From the NCBI RefSeq assembly GCF_900129455.1, contig NZ_FQVU01000007.1, positions 62,001-126,000 of the forward strand: DNA of 64,000 nt, read 5' to 3'. A program made the position numbers and the translations under genes. This stretch comes from Jatrophihabitans endophyticus (lineage in GTDB: Bacteria; Actinomycetota; Actinomycetes; Mycobacteriales; Jatrophihabitantaceae). Positions 53,152 to 62,112 of the stretch are shown here, piece by piece. Below the pieces are notes generated by a model that saw nothing but the letters and a program-made list of their open reading frames with translations, did no database searches and was not told where the DNA came from. The first letter of the stretch is position 1, and each line of letters starts with the position of its first letter.

Positions 53152-53226
53152 CGGGCACGTACGGGCATCACTGTGCATATGCGAGCAGATAGAGCAGCAG
53201 TGTGCAACCCCGGGCAGGCACGGGCA
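53152..53226. promoter_or_regulatory. Two phased pairs of CGGGCA direct repeats (candidate DeoR operator)
   Basis: CGGGCA begins at 53152 and 53162, and again at 53211 and 53221. Each pair is spaced exactly 10 bases (one helical turn) and the pairs are 59 bases apart. They lie in the 166-bp region between the divergent MAA operon and DeoR gene. An 8-base palindrome GCATATGC (53175-53182) lies between them. DeoR regulators often bind tandem repeats. Confidence 0.5.
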
Positions 53227-53286
53227 GCCGAATTGCGAGTGTCGAAGATGACGATCGGGGCCCGATAGGCGACGCTCGACACCGCC

Positions 53287-54069
53287 ATGCTCGTTCCCGA
53301 CCGCCGCCGCCGTGTGCTGGAACACGTCCACCGCGAGGGCACCGCGCAGGTCGAGCACCTCGCGCGGCTGCTCGGGGTCAGCGCGTGGACCGTCCGGCGC
53401 GACCTGGCCGAGCTCGAGGCGCGCGGGCTGCTGCGCCGCGCGCGCGGCGGCGCGTACGTCGAGTCCGCGACCGACCCCGCCGGCGCGCCCGCCGGCGAGG
53501 GGGAGGACCGTGCTGCCGCCGAGGGCGTGTCGGCCGACGTCAAGGCGCGCATCGGCGCCCGGGCGGCGCAGCAGCTGCCCGACGGTGCGACGATCATGGT
53601 GCTCGCCGGCTCCACGACCGGCGCCCTGCTGCCGCACCTGGTCCGGCGGCGGCTCACCGTCGTCACCAACGGGTTGGAGATCGCCCACGGGCTGCGGCAC
53701 GCGGCCGACGTCTCGGTGCTGCTGCTCGGCGGGTACCTGCACCGCGACCAGATGACGCTGCTGGGGCCGCTGACCGAGGCCAACATGGCCGACCTGCACG
53801 TCGACGTGATCGTGGCCGGTGCGTACGGCGTACACCCGGCGGTCGGCGTGACCGGCGCGAAGATCATCCAGGCCGGCTACCAGCACGGGATGCTGCGTCA
53901 CACCGACGCGCTGATGGTGCTCGCCGACGCGAGCAAGCTCGGCCGGCGCGGCCCGACGGTGCTGGCGTCGCTGGACGACGTCGACACCCTCGTCACCGAT
54001 TCGGCCGCGGCGCCCGAGATCGTCGAGCAGGTGTCGGCCGCCGGCGTCGACGTGCTCGTCGCGGAGTAG
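53287..54069 (+). CDS. DeoR/GlpR-family transcriptional regulator
   Basis: A 260-residue regulator. The N-terminal winged HTH (AQVEHLARLLGVSAWTVRRDLAELE, about 21-45) is followed by the DeoR sensor domain with ALLPHLVRRRLTVVTNGLEIA, LLGGYLHRDQMTLLGP and DALMVLADASKLG. Such regulators respond to phosphorylated sugars. Its position back to back with the MAA operon suggests that it governs that operon, perhaps in response to a pentose- or heptose-phosphate. That would fit with sedoheptulose-7-phosphate being the MysA substrate. Confidence 0.85.
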   Translation: MLVPDRRRRVLEHVHREGTAQVEHLARLLGVSAWTVRRDLAELEARGLLRRARGGAYVESATDPAGAPAGEGEDRAAAEGVSADVKARIGARAAQQLPDGATIMVLAGSTTGALLPHLVRRRLTVVTNGLEIAHGLRHAADVSVLLLGGYLHRDQMTLLGPLTEANMADLHVDVIVAGAYGVHPAVGVTGAKIIQAGYQHGMLRHTDALMVLADASKLGRRGPTVLASLDDVDTLVTDSAAAPEIVEQVSAAGVDVLVAE

Positions 54070-54088
54070 GGCGCGGCGGGACGAGGGA

Positions 54089-54094
54089 TAGGGT
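54089..54094 (+). promoter_or_regulatory. -10 element of a likely leaderless M20 gene
   Basis: TAGGGT ends 6 bases before GTG 54101, placing transcription start at the codon. A purine-rich stretch overlaps it, so a short-leader alternative is possible. Confidence 0.35.
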
Positions 54095-54100
54095 CGGCGC

Positions 54101-55315
54101 GTGGCCACCGACCTGCTCGCCGAGGCTCGTGCCCGGCACGACGACCTGGTGACGCTGCGGCGGGCGCTGCACCGCGATCCCGAGCTCGGCCTCGAGCTGC
54201 CGCGCACCCAGCAGCGGGTGCTTGCCGAGCTCGACGGGCTGCCGCTGGAGATCGCCACCGGCCCGGCCGGGCTGGGCTCGGTCGTGGCCGTCCTGCGCGG
54301 TCGACCGACCGGCAGATCGGTGCTGCTGCGCGCGGACATGGACGGCCTGCCGGTGACCGAGGAGACCGGCCTCGACTTCGCCGCGACCACCGGCACGATG
54401 CACGCCTGCGGGCACGATCTGCACACCACGATGCTGATCGGGGCGGCGCGGCTGCTCGCGACGCACCGCGACGAGCTCGACGGCGACGTCGTCCTGATGT
54501 TCCAGCCCGGCGAGGAGGGCTACGACGGCGCCGGGCACATGATCGCCGACGGCGTGCTGGATGCCGCAGGCCCGCGCGCCGAGGCGGCGTTCTTCATGCA
54601 CGTGACCGCCGCGACGGTCCCCAGCGGCGTGGTCGCGCTGCGGCCGGGGCCGATGATGTCGGCCGCGGACACCCTGCACGTCACGGTGGTGGGCACCGGC
54701 GGCCACGCCTCGAATCCGCACCGCGCGCAGGACCCGGTCGCGGTGACCGCGGAGATCGTCACCGCGCTGCAGACGATGGTCACGCGGCAGTTCGACGTCT
54801 TCGACCCGGTGGTGATCACCGTCGGCAACCTGCACGCCGGCACGCAGCACAACATCATCCCCGAGCGCGCCCACTTCGACGCCACCGTCCGCTCGTTCTC
54901 GCCCGAGCACCAACACGCCCTGAGCGAGCGTGCGGTGCGGCTGTGCGAGGGGATCGCGGCGGCACACGGGCTGCGGGCCGAGGTCGAGTACGAGTCGCTG
55001 TACCCGGTGACCGTCAACGACGTGGCCATGACCGACTTCCTGGGCGCGACGGCCGCCGAGCTGTTCGGGACGCCGGCGACCCTGCTCATGCCCGACCCGC
55101 ACACCGGCTCGGAGGACTTCTCCCGCGTGCTCGCCGAGGTCCCCGGCGCGATGGCGTTCCTCGGCGCCACCCCGCCCGGGGCCGACCCGGACACCGCGCC
55201 GTTCAACCACTCGCCCCTGGCCGTGTTCGACGAGGCGGTGCTGCCGGCCGGGGCGGCGCTCTACGCCAAGCTCGCCCTCGACCGGCTCGCGGCTCCCGCC
55301 GCGTCGACCGGGTGA
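54101..55315 (+). CDS. M20-family amidohydrolase (hippurate hydrolase-like)
   Basis: A 404-residue zinc amidohydrolase. [15 protein letters not shown] (about 75-89), [17 protein letters not shown] (about 105-121), [16 protein letters not shown], the dimerisation domain with [25 protein letters not shown] and [11 protein letters not shown] (about 332-342) are the family signatures. Members hydrolyse N-acyl amino acids, hippurate or IAA conjugates; the substrate is open. Its stop overlaps the ksgA start (GTGA). Whether it belongs to core metabolism or came with the adjacent insertion is unclear. Confidence 0.88.
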   Translation: MATDLLAEARARHDDLVTLRRALHRDPELGLELPRTQQRVLAELDGLPLEIATGPAGLGSVVAVLRGRPTGRSVLLRADMDGLPVTEETGLDFAATTGTMHACGHDLHTTMLIGAARLLATHRDELDGDVVLMFQPGEEGYDGAGHMIADGVLDAAGPRAEAAFFMHVTAATVPSGVVALRPGPMMSAADTLHVTVVGTGGHASNPHRAQDPVAVTAEIVTALQTMVTRQFDVFDPVVITVGNLHAGTQHNIIPERAHFDATVRSFSPEHQHALSERAVRLCEGIAAAHGLRAEVEYESLYPVTVNDVAMTDFLGATAAELFGTPATLLMPDPHTGSEDFSRVLAEVPGAMAFLGATPPGADPDTAPFNHSPLAVFDEAVLPAGAALYAKLALDRLAAPAASTG

Positions 55316-56154
55316 GCGACGCGCTCCTCGGACCGGCCGACGTCCGGACGCTTGCCGACCGTCTCGGCGTCCGGCCGACCAAGACGCTGGGCCAGAACTT
55401 CCTGCACGACCCCAACACGATCCGCCGCATCGTCCGCACGGCGCAGCTCGACGAGGGTGAGGGCGTGCTGGAGGTCGGGCCGGGGCTGGGTTCGCTGACC
55501 CTCGGCCTGCTGGCCGCCGGTCATCCGGTGACCGCGGTCGAGATCGACCCGGTGCTGGCCGACGCGCTGCCGGCCACGGTGGCGCCGCGGCTGCCCCGGG
55601 CCGAGCTCACGGTCGTCACGCGTGACGCGTTGCGGCTGACCGAGCTGCCGGGGCCGCCCCCCACGGCGCTGGTGGCGAACCTTCCCTACAACGTGGCCGT
55701 GCCCGTCGTCCTGCACCTGCTGACCGTGCTGCCGACGCTGCGGCGGGGCCTGGTGATGGTGCAGGCGGAGGTCGCCGACCGGCTCGTGGCGGGCCCGGGT
55801 GGCCGGGTGTACGGCGTCCCGAGCGTCAAGACCGCGTGGTTCGCGACGGCGACCCGGGCCGGCGCCGTCCCGCGGGCGGTGTTCTGGCCCGTCCCGAACG
55901 TCGACTCCGGCCTGGTGCGGCTGGCGCGGCGGGACCCGCCGCCGACCGCCGTGTCGCGTGCCGACGTCTTCGCCGTGGTGGACGCCGCCTTCGCGCAGCG
56001 CCGCAAGACGCTGCGGGCGGCGCTGGCCGGCTGGGCCGGCTCGGCGCCGCAGGCCGAGGCGGCGCTGCGGGCCGCGGGGATCGACCCGTCCGCCCGCGGC
56101 GAGACGCTGGGTGTCGTCGACTTCGCCCGCCTCGCCGAGCACCGTCCCTCCTGA
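55312..56154 (+). CDS. ksgA: 16S rRNA (adenine1518/1519-N6)-dimethyltransferase
   Basis: A 280-residue rRNA dimethylase (RsmA/KsgA). [17 protein letters not shown] (about 24-40), the SAM site [15 protein letters not shown] (about 54-68), AVEIDPVLA, and the catalytic [14 protein letters not shown] (about 123-136) are complete. The C-terminal domain has [15 protein letters not shown] and [12 protein letters not shown]. It methylates A1518 and A1519 late in 30S assembly and confers kasugamycin sensitivity. GTG 55312 is fixed by the 4-base overlap with the M20 stop. In mycobacteria it follows rpfB directly and precedes ispE; here neither neighbour is adjacent. Confidence 0.96.
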   Translation: MSDALLGPADVRTLADRLGVRPTKTLGQNFLHDPNTIRRIVRTAQLDEGEGVLEVGPGLGSLTLGLLAAGHPVTAVEIDPVLADALPATVAPRLPRAELTVVTRDALRLTELPGPPPTALVANLPYNVAVPVVLHLLTVLPTLRRGLVMVQAEVADRLVAGPGGRVYGVPSVKTAWFATATRAGAVPRAVFWPVPNVDSGLVRLARRDPPPTAVSRADVFAVVDAAFAQRRKTLRAALAGWAGSAPQAEAALRAAGIDPSARGETLGVVDFARLAEHRPS

Positions 56155-56159
56155 CCCGC

Positions 56160-56215
56160 TTCCTCGGCGAGTTGGTTGATCGACAGCGCTTCCGGTCGAC
56201 CAACTCGCCGAGGAA
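56160..56215. terminator. 20-bp stem bidirectional terminator between ksgA and prs
   Basis: TTCCTCGGCGAGTTGGTTGA (56160-56179) pairs with 56196-56215 with a single mismatch around a 16-base loop. It lies between two converging genes, so it probably stops transcription from both sides. Confidence 0.7.
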
Positions 56216-56253
56216 GGCGGGACGAGGACGGCCGTGGCCTGGGACGCGGGACG

Positions 56254-57234
56254 CTAGCTGCGGCCGTGGAACAGGCTGGTGACCGAGCCGTCCTCGAAGA
56301 CCTCCTTGATCGCCTTCGCCAGCAGCGGGGCGATGGACAGGACGGTCAGCTTGTCGAACTGCCGGTCGGGCGTGATGGGCAGCGTGTTGGTGACGAGCAC
56401 CTCGGCGACCTGGCTGTTCTTCAACCGGTCGGTGGCCTCGCCGGAGAAGATGCCGTGCGTCGCGGCGATGACGACGTCGGTCGCGCCCTCGGCGAAGAGC
56501 AGCTCGGCGGCCTTCGTGATCGAGCCGGCCGTGTCGATCATGTCGTCGATGAGCAGACAGCAGCGGCCGCGCACCTCGCCGACGACGCGGTTGGCGACGA
56601 CCTCGTTGGCGGCGTCGATGTCACGGCTCTTGTGGACGAACGCGAGGTCCAGGCCGCCGAGCTCGTCGGCCCACTGCTCGGCGGTGCGGACGCGGCCGGT
56701 GTCGGGGGAGACGACGACGAGATCCTGGTCGCCGTACTTCTCCCGGACGTACTCGGCGAGCAGCGGCATCGCGAACAGGTGGTCGACGGGACCGTCGAAG
56801 AAGCCCTGGATCTGTGCCGTGTGCAGGTCGACGGTCATGAGCCGGTTCGCGCCCGCCGTCTTGAACATGTCGGCGATCAGCCGCGCCGAGATCGGCTCGC
56901 GACCACGGTGCTTCTTGTCCTGCCGCGAGTACGGGTAGAACGGCGCGACCACGGTGATGCGCTTGGCCGACGCCCGCTTGAGCGCGTCGACCAGCAGCAG
57001 GCTCTCCATCACCCACTCGTTGATCGGCGTCGTGTGCGACTGGACGACGAACGCGTCGGTGCCGCGCACGGACTCGTTGGGACGGATGAACAGCTCGCCG
57101 TTGGCGAAGGCCCGGCTCGTGGTCGGGGTGACGGTGACGCCGATGTGCTCGGCGATCTCGTCGGCGAGCTCGGGATAGGCCCCGCCGGAGAGCAGGACCA
57201 GGCTCTTGCTACCGGCTACCTGGAGCGTGGACAT
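56254..57234 (-). CDS. prs: Ribose-phosphate pyrophosphokinase
   Basis: A 326-residue PRPP synthetase. FANGELFIRPNESVRG, APFYPYSRQDKKHRGREP (about 94-111), MTVDLHTAQIQGFF (metal-binding) and the PRPP loop CLLIDDMIDTAGSITKA (about 222-238) are intact, as is VVSPDTGRVRTAEQW in the flexible-loop region. It makes PRPP for nucleotides, His, Trp and decaprenyl-phosphoribose. Its ATG overlaps the glmU stop (ATGA), the usual glmU-prs coupling in actinobacteria. Confidence 0.96.
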   Translation of the reverse strand: MSTLQVAGSKSLVLLSGGAYPELADEIAEHIGVTVTPTTSRAFANGELFIRPNESVRGTDAFVVQSHTTPINEWVMESLLLVDALKRASAKRITVVAPFYPYSRQDKKHRGREPISARLIADMFKTAGANRLMTVDLHTAQIQGFFDGPVDHLFAMPLLAEYVREKYGDQDLVVVSPDTGRVRTAEQWADELGGLDLAFVHKSRDIDAANEVVANRVVGEVRGRCCLLIDDMIDTAGSITKAAELLFAEGATDVVIAATHGIFSGEATDRLKNSQVAEVLVTNTLPITPDRQFDKLTVLSIAPLLAKAIKEVFEDGSVTSLFHGRS

Positions 57235-58748
57235 CAGCGTTCCCCTTCGCGCTCGCCGGCGACCGCGGTGTCGTCACGGGCGGTGTCGTCACGGATGGTG
57301 TCGGCGGTGGTGTCGGCGGTGGTGTCGTCGAGGGCGTGCGCGGCGGCGTCGGCGGCGGGGGTACCAGCGCGTCGCCGTTGCACCCAGCCTGCCACGTTGC
57401 GCTGCCGGCCGCGCGCGACCCCCATGGCACCGGGCGGGACGTCCTGGGTGATGACCGAGCCGGCCGCCGTGTAGGCGCCGTCGCCGATCGCGACGGGGGC
57501 GACGATCATGGTGTCCGAGCCGACGCGGACGTGGTCGCCGACGGTGCTGCGCCGCTTCGTCACCCCGTCGTAGTTGACGAAGACCGTGGCCGCGCCGATG
57601 TTGGTGTGTGCGCCGATCGTCGCGTCGCCGACGTAGGACAGGTGCGGCACCTTGCTGCCCGGCCCGATCGAGCTGTTCTTCACCTCGACGTACGTGCCGA
57701 CGTGCGCGGTGTCGGCGACCGCGGCGCCCGGGCGCAGGTAGGCGAACGGACCGACCGAGGCGCCGGCCCCGATCGTGGCGTCGATCGCCACGGTGCGGCT
57801 GACGCGGGCGTCGGCGCCGACGGTGGTGTCGGTCAGCGTGACGTCCGGGCCGATCTCGGCGCCCTCGGCCACCCGGGTCGTCCCGTGCAGCGACGTCGAC
57901 GGCAGCAGGGTGACGTCCGGCGCGAGCTCGACGCCGGCGTCCACCCAGGTCGTGGCGGGGTCGACGACGGCGACCCCGGCGCGCATGTGGGCCTCGAGGA
58001 GGCGGCGGTTGTACGTCCGGTGCGCGTCGGCGAGCTGGACCCGGTCGTTCACGCCCGCGGTCTGGTCGGCCGGGGCGACGACCGCGGCGACGCGGCGGCC
58101 CTCGGCGACGAAGATGGCGATGACGTCGGGGAGGTACTCCTCGCCCTGCGCGTTGTCGGTCGAGAGTCGGGACACGGCGTCGCGCAGCAGGGCGTGGTCG
58201 AAGGCGTAGACGCTCGTGGCGACCTCGTGGATGCCGAGCTCGTCGGGGGAGGCGTCCTTGTGCTCGACCACGCGCAGCACCGCGGCGTCCGACCCGCGGA
58301 CGACCCGGCCGTACCCGGTCGGGTCGGTGACGACGCTGGTGAGCAGCGTCGCGGCCGCGCCCGAGGCGACGTGCTCGGTGACCAGCGCGGTGAGCGCGGT
58401 GTCGGTGAGCAGCGGCGCGTCGCCGGGGACCACCACGACCGTGCCCTGCGCGTCGGCGGGGACGGCGTGGAGGGCGAGCCGGACGGCGTGCCCGGTGCCG
58501 CGCTGCTCGTCCTGCACCGCGGGGACGGCGGCGTCGTCGAGCTCGTACAGGTGCGCGGTGACCTCGTCGCGGCGGTGCCCGACGACGACGACGGTCCGCT
58601 CGGCGCGCAGCGGTGCGGCGGCGGCGAGCACGTGGCCGAGCAGCGTGCGTCCGGCGAAGCCGTGCAACACCTTGGGGCGGGCCCGGGACCGCATCCGGGT
58701 GCCCTCACCGGCAGCGAGTACGACGACGGCGGCGGGAAACGCGGACAC
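57234..58748 (-). CDS. glmU: Bifunctional N-acetylglucosamine-1-P uridyltransferase / GlcN-1-P acetyltransferase
   Basis: A 504-residue GlmU. The uridyltransferase site is [20 protein letters not shown] (about 10-29) with [15 protein letters not shown]. The left-handed beta-helix acetyltransferase domain runs about 255-460 ([37 protein letters not shown]). It makes UDP-GlcNAc for peptidoglycan. After residue about 470 comes an Asp/Thr-rich tail ([20 protein letters not shown]) encoded by short tandem repeats, probably disordered. It is followed by prs and preceded by tRNA-Gln on the same strand. Confidence 0.96.
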   Translation of the reverse strand: MSAFPAAVVVLAAGEGTRMRSRARPKVLHGFAGRTLLGHVLAAAAPLRAERTVVVVGHRRDEVTAHLYELDDAAVPAVQDEQRGTGHAVRLALHAVPADAQGTVVVVPGDAPLLTDTALTALVTEHVASGAAATLLTSVVTDPTGYGRVVRGSDAAVLRVVEHKDASPDELGIHEVATSVYAFDHALLRDAVSRLSTDNAQGEEYLPDVIAIFVAEGRRVAAVVAPADQTAGVNDRVQLADAHRTYNRRLLEAHMRAGVAVVDPATTWVDAGVELAPDVTLLPSTSLHGTTRVAEGAEIGPDVTLTDTTVGADARVSRTVAIDATIGAGASVGPFAYLRPGAAVADTAHVGTYVEVKNSSIGPGSKVPHLSYVGDATIGAHTNIGAATVFVNYDGVTKRRSTVGDHVRVGSDTMIVAPVAIGDGAYTAAGSVITQDVPPGAMGVARGRQRNVAGWVQRRRAGTPAADAAAHALDDTTADTTADTIRDDTARDDTAVAGEREGER

Positions 58749-58793
58749 GGGCTGGCGACACCTCTCGGTTCGTTGGTCGGCCGTTGGCTGCGT

Positions 58794-58869
58794 TGGCTGG
58801 GGGACTCGGACTCGAACCGAGACTGCACGGCTCCAAAGGCCGGCGGGCTGCCGATTACCCCATCCCCCA
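58794..58869 (-). tRNA. tRNA-Gln (anticodon TTG)
   Basis: A minus-strand cloverleaf starting TGGGGGA and closing TCCCCCA, giving the U1-A72 end pair typical of tRNA-Gln. The anticodon loop is CTTTGGA and the T-arm contains GGTTCGAGTCC. Unlike the other two tRNAs here, the 3' CCA is encoded. Confidence 0.93.
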
Positions 58870-58921
58870 CGGGACGGCCACAGCCTATGCCACCGTCGTG
58901 CGACGGCCGTCGGGCTTCACT

Positions 58922-58954
58922 GGCTACGCTCGCGTAAGTTACGCTTGCGTAGCC
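58922..58954. promoter_or_regulatory. Nested palindromic operator upstream of the desaturase
   Basis: The 12-mers TACGCTCGCGTA (58925-58936) and TACGCTTGCGTA (58940-58951) are direct repeats spaced 15 bases and each nearly palindromic. GCGTAAGTTACGC (58932-58944) is a perfect palindrome between them, and GGCTACGC/GCGTAGCC bracket the whole. The site lies 69-101 bases before the desaturase start. A TetR-type lipid regulator is the likely kind of binder. Confidence 0.6.
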
Positions 58955-59022
58955 ATGGTGCAGCCGCGCAGCCGGTCGCGGCCGGACACCGCAGCACACC
59001 CCCACACGTGAGGAAGTCGCCG

Positions 59023-59985
59023 ATGACCCTGATCGACGAGCGCGCCGGAGGCGCCGACAGCGCCGGAGCCGCCCCCAAGGGCCCGAAGCCCGTCTTCGAG
59101 GGCACCAAGAAGCCCGGCGAGCAGACGATGCTCTACACCTTCGTCATCGTCCCGTTCCTCGCCTTCCTCGCCGCGATCCCGGTCGCGTGGGGCTGGGGTC
59201 TCGGCTGGACCGACGTCGTGCTGTTCCTGAGCTTCTACATCGTCTCCGGCCTCGGCATCACCGTCGGCTACCACCGGCTGTTCACGCACAGCTCGTTCAA
59301 GGCGAACCGCCCGCTGCGCATCGCGCTCGCGATCGCGGGGTCGATGGCCATCGAGGGGCCGGTGATCCGCTGGGTCGCCGACCACCGCCGGCACCACGCC
59401 TTCAGCGACAAGGAGGGCGACCCGCACTCGCCGTGGCGCTTCGGCGACACCAAGAGGGGCCTCGCCAAGGGCTTCTGGTTCGCCCACATCGGCTGGCTGT
59501 TCGACCTCGAGCACACCAATCGCGAGAAGTACACGCCCGACCTGCTGCGCGACAAGGACATTCGGGTCGTCGACAAGCTCTTCCCGGTCTGGGTGCTGGT
59601 GTCGGTGTTCGGCCCCGCGACGATCGGCGGCCTGGTGTCGATGTCCTGGGCCGGCGCCCTCTCGGCCTTCTTCTGGGCCTCGCTCGTGCGGATCTTCGTG
59701 CTGCACCACGTCACGTGGTCGATCAACTCCGTCTGCCACATGATCGGCCAGCGCCCGTTCAGCGCCCGCGACAAGAGCGCCAACTTCTGGCCGCTCGCGA
59801 TCGTGAGCTTCGGCGAGAGCTGGCACAACATGCACCACGCCGACCCGACGGCCGCCCGACACGGGGTGCTCAAGGGCCAGCTCGACTCGTCGGCCCGCAT
59901 GATCTGGCTCTTCGAGAAGTTCGGCTGGGCGACCGACGTCCGCTGGCCGAAGCCCGAGCGCCTCGAGAAGCTCCGAGTCGGCTGA
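59023..59985 (+). CDS. Acyl-CoA delta-9 desaturase (membrane fatty acid desaturase)
   Basis: A 320-residue membrane di-iron desaturase. The three His boxes are HRLFTH (about 81-86), HRRHH (about 118-122) and HNMHH (about 262-266), with a further HHVTWSINSVCH. Four hydrophobic helices lie in two pairs. It introduces a cis double bond into stearoyl/palmitoyl-CoA, like DesA3 of mycobacteria, with electrons from a partner oxidoreductase not encoded here. ATG 59023 follows AGGAAG. The nested palindrome upstream indicates tight transcriptional control, presumably by membrane-lipid status. Confidence 0.92.
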   Translation: MTLIDERAGGADSAGAAPKGPKPVFEGTKKPGEQTMLYTFVIVPFLAFLAAIPVAWGWGLGWTDVVLFLSFYIVSGLGITVGYHRLFTHSSFKANRPLRIALAIAGSMAIEGPVIRWVADHRRHHAFSDKEGDPHSPWRFGDTKRGLAKGFWFAHIGWLFDLEHTNREKYTPDLLRDKDIRVVDKLFPVWVLVSVFGPATIGGLVSMSWAGALSAFFWASLVRIFVLHHVTWSINSVCHMIGQRPFSARDKSANFWPLAIVSFGESWHNMHHADPTAARHGVLKGQLDSSARMIWLFEKFGWATDVRWPKPERLEKLRVG

Positions 59986-60063
59986 CCGCCTCCCCGGCAC
60001 TCTGCTGTTGTCGTCGCCGGCCGCCGCACGGCGCGGCGTCGCTGTTGCCATCACCTGCCAGCG

Positions 60064-61326
60064 TCAGGTCACCTGGGCGCGGGTGGCGAAGCGGGGATCG
60101 CGGTACTCGCCGCCGGCCAGCACCGCGCGCAGCGTGTCCAGCGCGTCCCACACCTGCGCGTAGCTCAGGTACGGCGCCGCGAAGCCGAGGCGCAGCAGGT
60201 CCGGCTCGCGGAAGTCACCGATGACGCCGCGCTCGATGAGGGCCTGCGTGACGGCGTACGCGTCCGGGAGGGCGAGGGCGACCTGCGAGCCCCGGCGGGC
60301 CGGGTCGCGGGGTGTCGCCACCCCGACCCCGGGTAGGAACGCGTCGGCGTAGTCGATGACGAGGCCGGTGAGGGCGAGCGACTTGGCCCGGACGTCGTCG
60401 ATGGTGACGTCGTCGAAGACGTCGAGCGCGGCGTCCAGCGAGCGCATCGCGAGGACCGCCGGCGTGCCGATCCGCGCCCGCTCGATGCCGGCGGCCGGGG
60501 CGTACGCCCGCTCCAGCGCGAACGGGGCGGCATGGCCCTGCCAGCCGGTGAGCGGCAGCTCGGCCGCGGCCTGGTGCCGGGCGGGCAGGTAGATCCACGC
60601 CGGCGCCCCCGGGCCGCCGTTGAGGTACTTGTACGAGCAGCCGACCGCGGCGTCCGCGCCGATGCCGTCCAGGTCGAACGGGACGGCCCCGGCGGCGTGC
60701 GCGAGGTCCCACAGCACGAGCCCGCCGGCGGCGTGGACGGCCCGGGTGATGCCGGCCGCGTCCCAGAGCTCGCCGGTGCGGTAGTCGACGGCGCTGAGGG
60801 CCACGACCGCGACGTCGCCGCCCTCCCGCGCGAGCACGGCGTCGAGGTCGGGCGGCGCGACGCGCAGCAGCCGCACGCCGAGCAGCCGGGCCACCGACTC
60901 GGCGACGTACTGGTCGGTGGGGAAGTTGCCCCCGTCGGTGACGATCGTGCGCCGGTGCGGCACGAGCCGGGCGAGCGCGGTGATCGCCTGGAACAGCTGG
61001 ACGCTCGTCGAGTCGCCGCACATGACCTGCCCGGGGGCGGCCCCGACGAGTGCGCCGATGCGGTCGCCGACGCGCGCCGGCAGGGTCCACCAGCCGTTCG
61101 CGTTCCAGGAGCGGACGAGGTCACGCCCCCACTGCCGCTCCACGGTGTCGGCCACCGCGTCGCGCACGCCCACGGGCAGGGCGCCGAGCGAGTTGCCGTC
61201 GAGGTAGGTGATGTCCTCGGGTACGGCGAAGCGGGCGCGGACGAAGGCGATCGGGTCGGCCTCGTCGGCCGCGAGCGCCGCGTCGCGCGAGTCGACGCGG
61301 GGCACCCCGCGGCCGGGCTCAGCCAC
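60064..61326 (-). CDS. kynU: Kynureninase
   Basis: A 420-residue PLP enzyme that cleaves kynurenine to anthranilate and alanine. YLDGNSLGALPV (about 34-45), SVQLFQAITALARL, LWDLAHAAGAVPFDL and the PLP Lys in VGCSYKYLNGGPGAPAW (about 212-228) are clear. GTG 61326 overlaps the kynA stop by 8 bases, so the two are translated together. A kynurenine formamidase, needed between them, is not in the window. Confidence 0.95.
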   Translation of the reverse strand: MAEPGRGVPRVDSRDAALAADEADPIAFVRARFAVPEDITYLDGNSLGALPVGVRDAVADTVERQWGRDLVRSWNANGWWTLPARVGDRIGALVGAAPGQVMCGDSTSVQLFQAITALARLVPHRRTIVTDGGNFPTDQYVAESVARLLGVRLLRVAPPDLDAVLAREGGDVAVVALSAVDYRTGELWDAAGITRAVHAAGGLVLWDLAHAAGAVPFDLDGIGADAAVGCSYKYLNGGPGAPAWIYLPARHQAAAELPLTGWQGHAAPFALERAYAPAAGIERARIGTPAVLAMRSLDAALDVFDDVTIDDVRAKSLALTGLVIDYADAFLPGVGVATPRDPARRGSQVALALPDAYAVTQALIERGVIGDFREPDLLRLGFAAPYLSYAQVWDALDTLRAVLAGGEYRDPRFATRAQVT

Positions 61327-62095
61327 CGCGCACCTGCCACAGGTCGGCGAAGGCCGGCCGGAACAGGGTCGAGCGCAGGTAGTCCGCACCCGCCGAGCCG
61401 CCGGTGCCGGGGCGGGCCCCGATGATCCGTTCGACCATCTTCACGTGCCGGTACCGCCATTCCTGGATGCCCTCGTCGAGATCGACGAGAGCCTCGCACA
61501 CCCCGGTGATCGGATCGCCGTCGTGCTCGTAGACCGCGGCGAGCACGCGCAGGATGTCGGGGTCCCCGGCGGGCCACGGCTCGGCCGGATCGCGCTCCAG
61601 GGCCGCCTGGGGGACGTCGTGCCCGGCCGCCGCGAGGCAGCGCAGCAGCGAGTCGAAGACCGAGCGACGGCGCAGGGCCGCCGCGGTGCGCTCGTCGCGC
61701 GACGGGTCGAGGTCACGGCGACCGAGGACGGCCTCCAGCTCGCGGAACTGCTCGGACTGGAAGCCGCTCGATCCGCCGAGCTGCGGACGGAACGCGGCGA
61801 ACTGCTTGGGCGTCATCGTCTCGAGGACGTCGAGCTGGCCCACGATCGTCTTGAGGATCTTCGCGATCCGGCGGGCCGGCTGCAGCGCCCCGGTGGCGTC
61901 ACCGGCCTCGAGGCGGGCCTGCAGCAGGGCGGCCTCGTGCAGGATCTGCTTGAACCACAGCTCGTAGACCTGGTGGATGATCACGAACAGCAGCTCGTCG
62001 TGCGCGTCGGTGCGTGGCGACTGGCAGTCGAGCAGCTCGGGCAGTCGCAGGTAGCTGACGTAGGTCAGCTCGTCGGTGTCGCCGGGGGCGGTCAT
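61319..62095 (-). CDS. kynA: Tryptophan 2,3-dioxygenase
   Basis: A 258-residue haem dioxygenase that opens the tryptophan indole ring to N-formylkynurenine. LTYVSYLRLPELLDCQ, HDELLFVIIHQVYELWFKQI (distal His and substrate residues, about 32-51), SSGFQSEQFRELE and the axial haem His in WRYRHVKMVERIIG (about 215-228) are present. Its start is only 17 bases from the divergent tetR start, so both promoters share this space or lie inside the opposite gene. Confidence 0.96.
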   Translation of the reverse strand: MTAPGDTDELTYVSYLRLPELLDCQSPRTDAHDELLFVIIHQVYELWFKQILHEAALLQARLEAGDATGALQPARRIAKILKTIVGQLDVLETMTPKQFAAFRPQLGGSSGFQSEQFRELEAVLGRRDLDPSRDERTAAALRRRSVFDSLLRCLAAAGHDVPQAALERDPAEPWPAGDPDILRVLAAVYEHDGDPITGVCEALVDLDEGIQEWRYRHVKMVERIIGARPGTGGSAGADYLRSTLFRPAFADLWQVRGG

Positions 62096-62112
62096 GGGAC
62101 CATCTTGTCCTG

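Noticed and set aside
54101-55315. M20 hydrolase as a seventh MAA gene
   Set aside because: It is on the opposite strand beyond the regulator and is coupled to ksgA instead.
47246-55315. Prophage, integrative element or IS insertion
   Set aside because: No integrase, transposase, terminal repeats or tRNA-side attachment site is visible at the edges of the MAA region or anywhere in the window.
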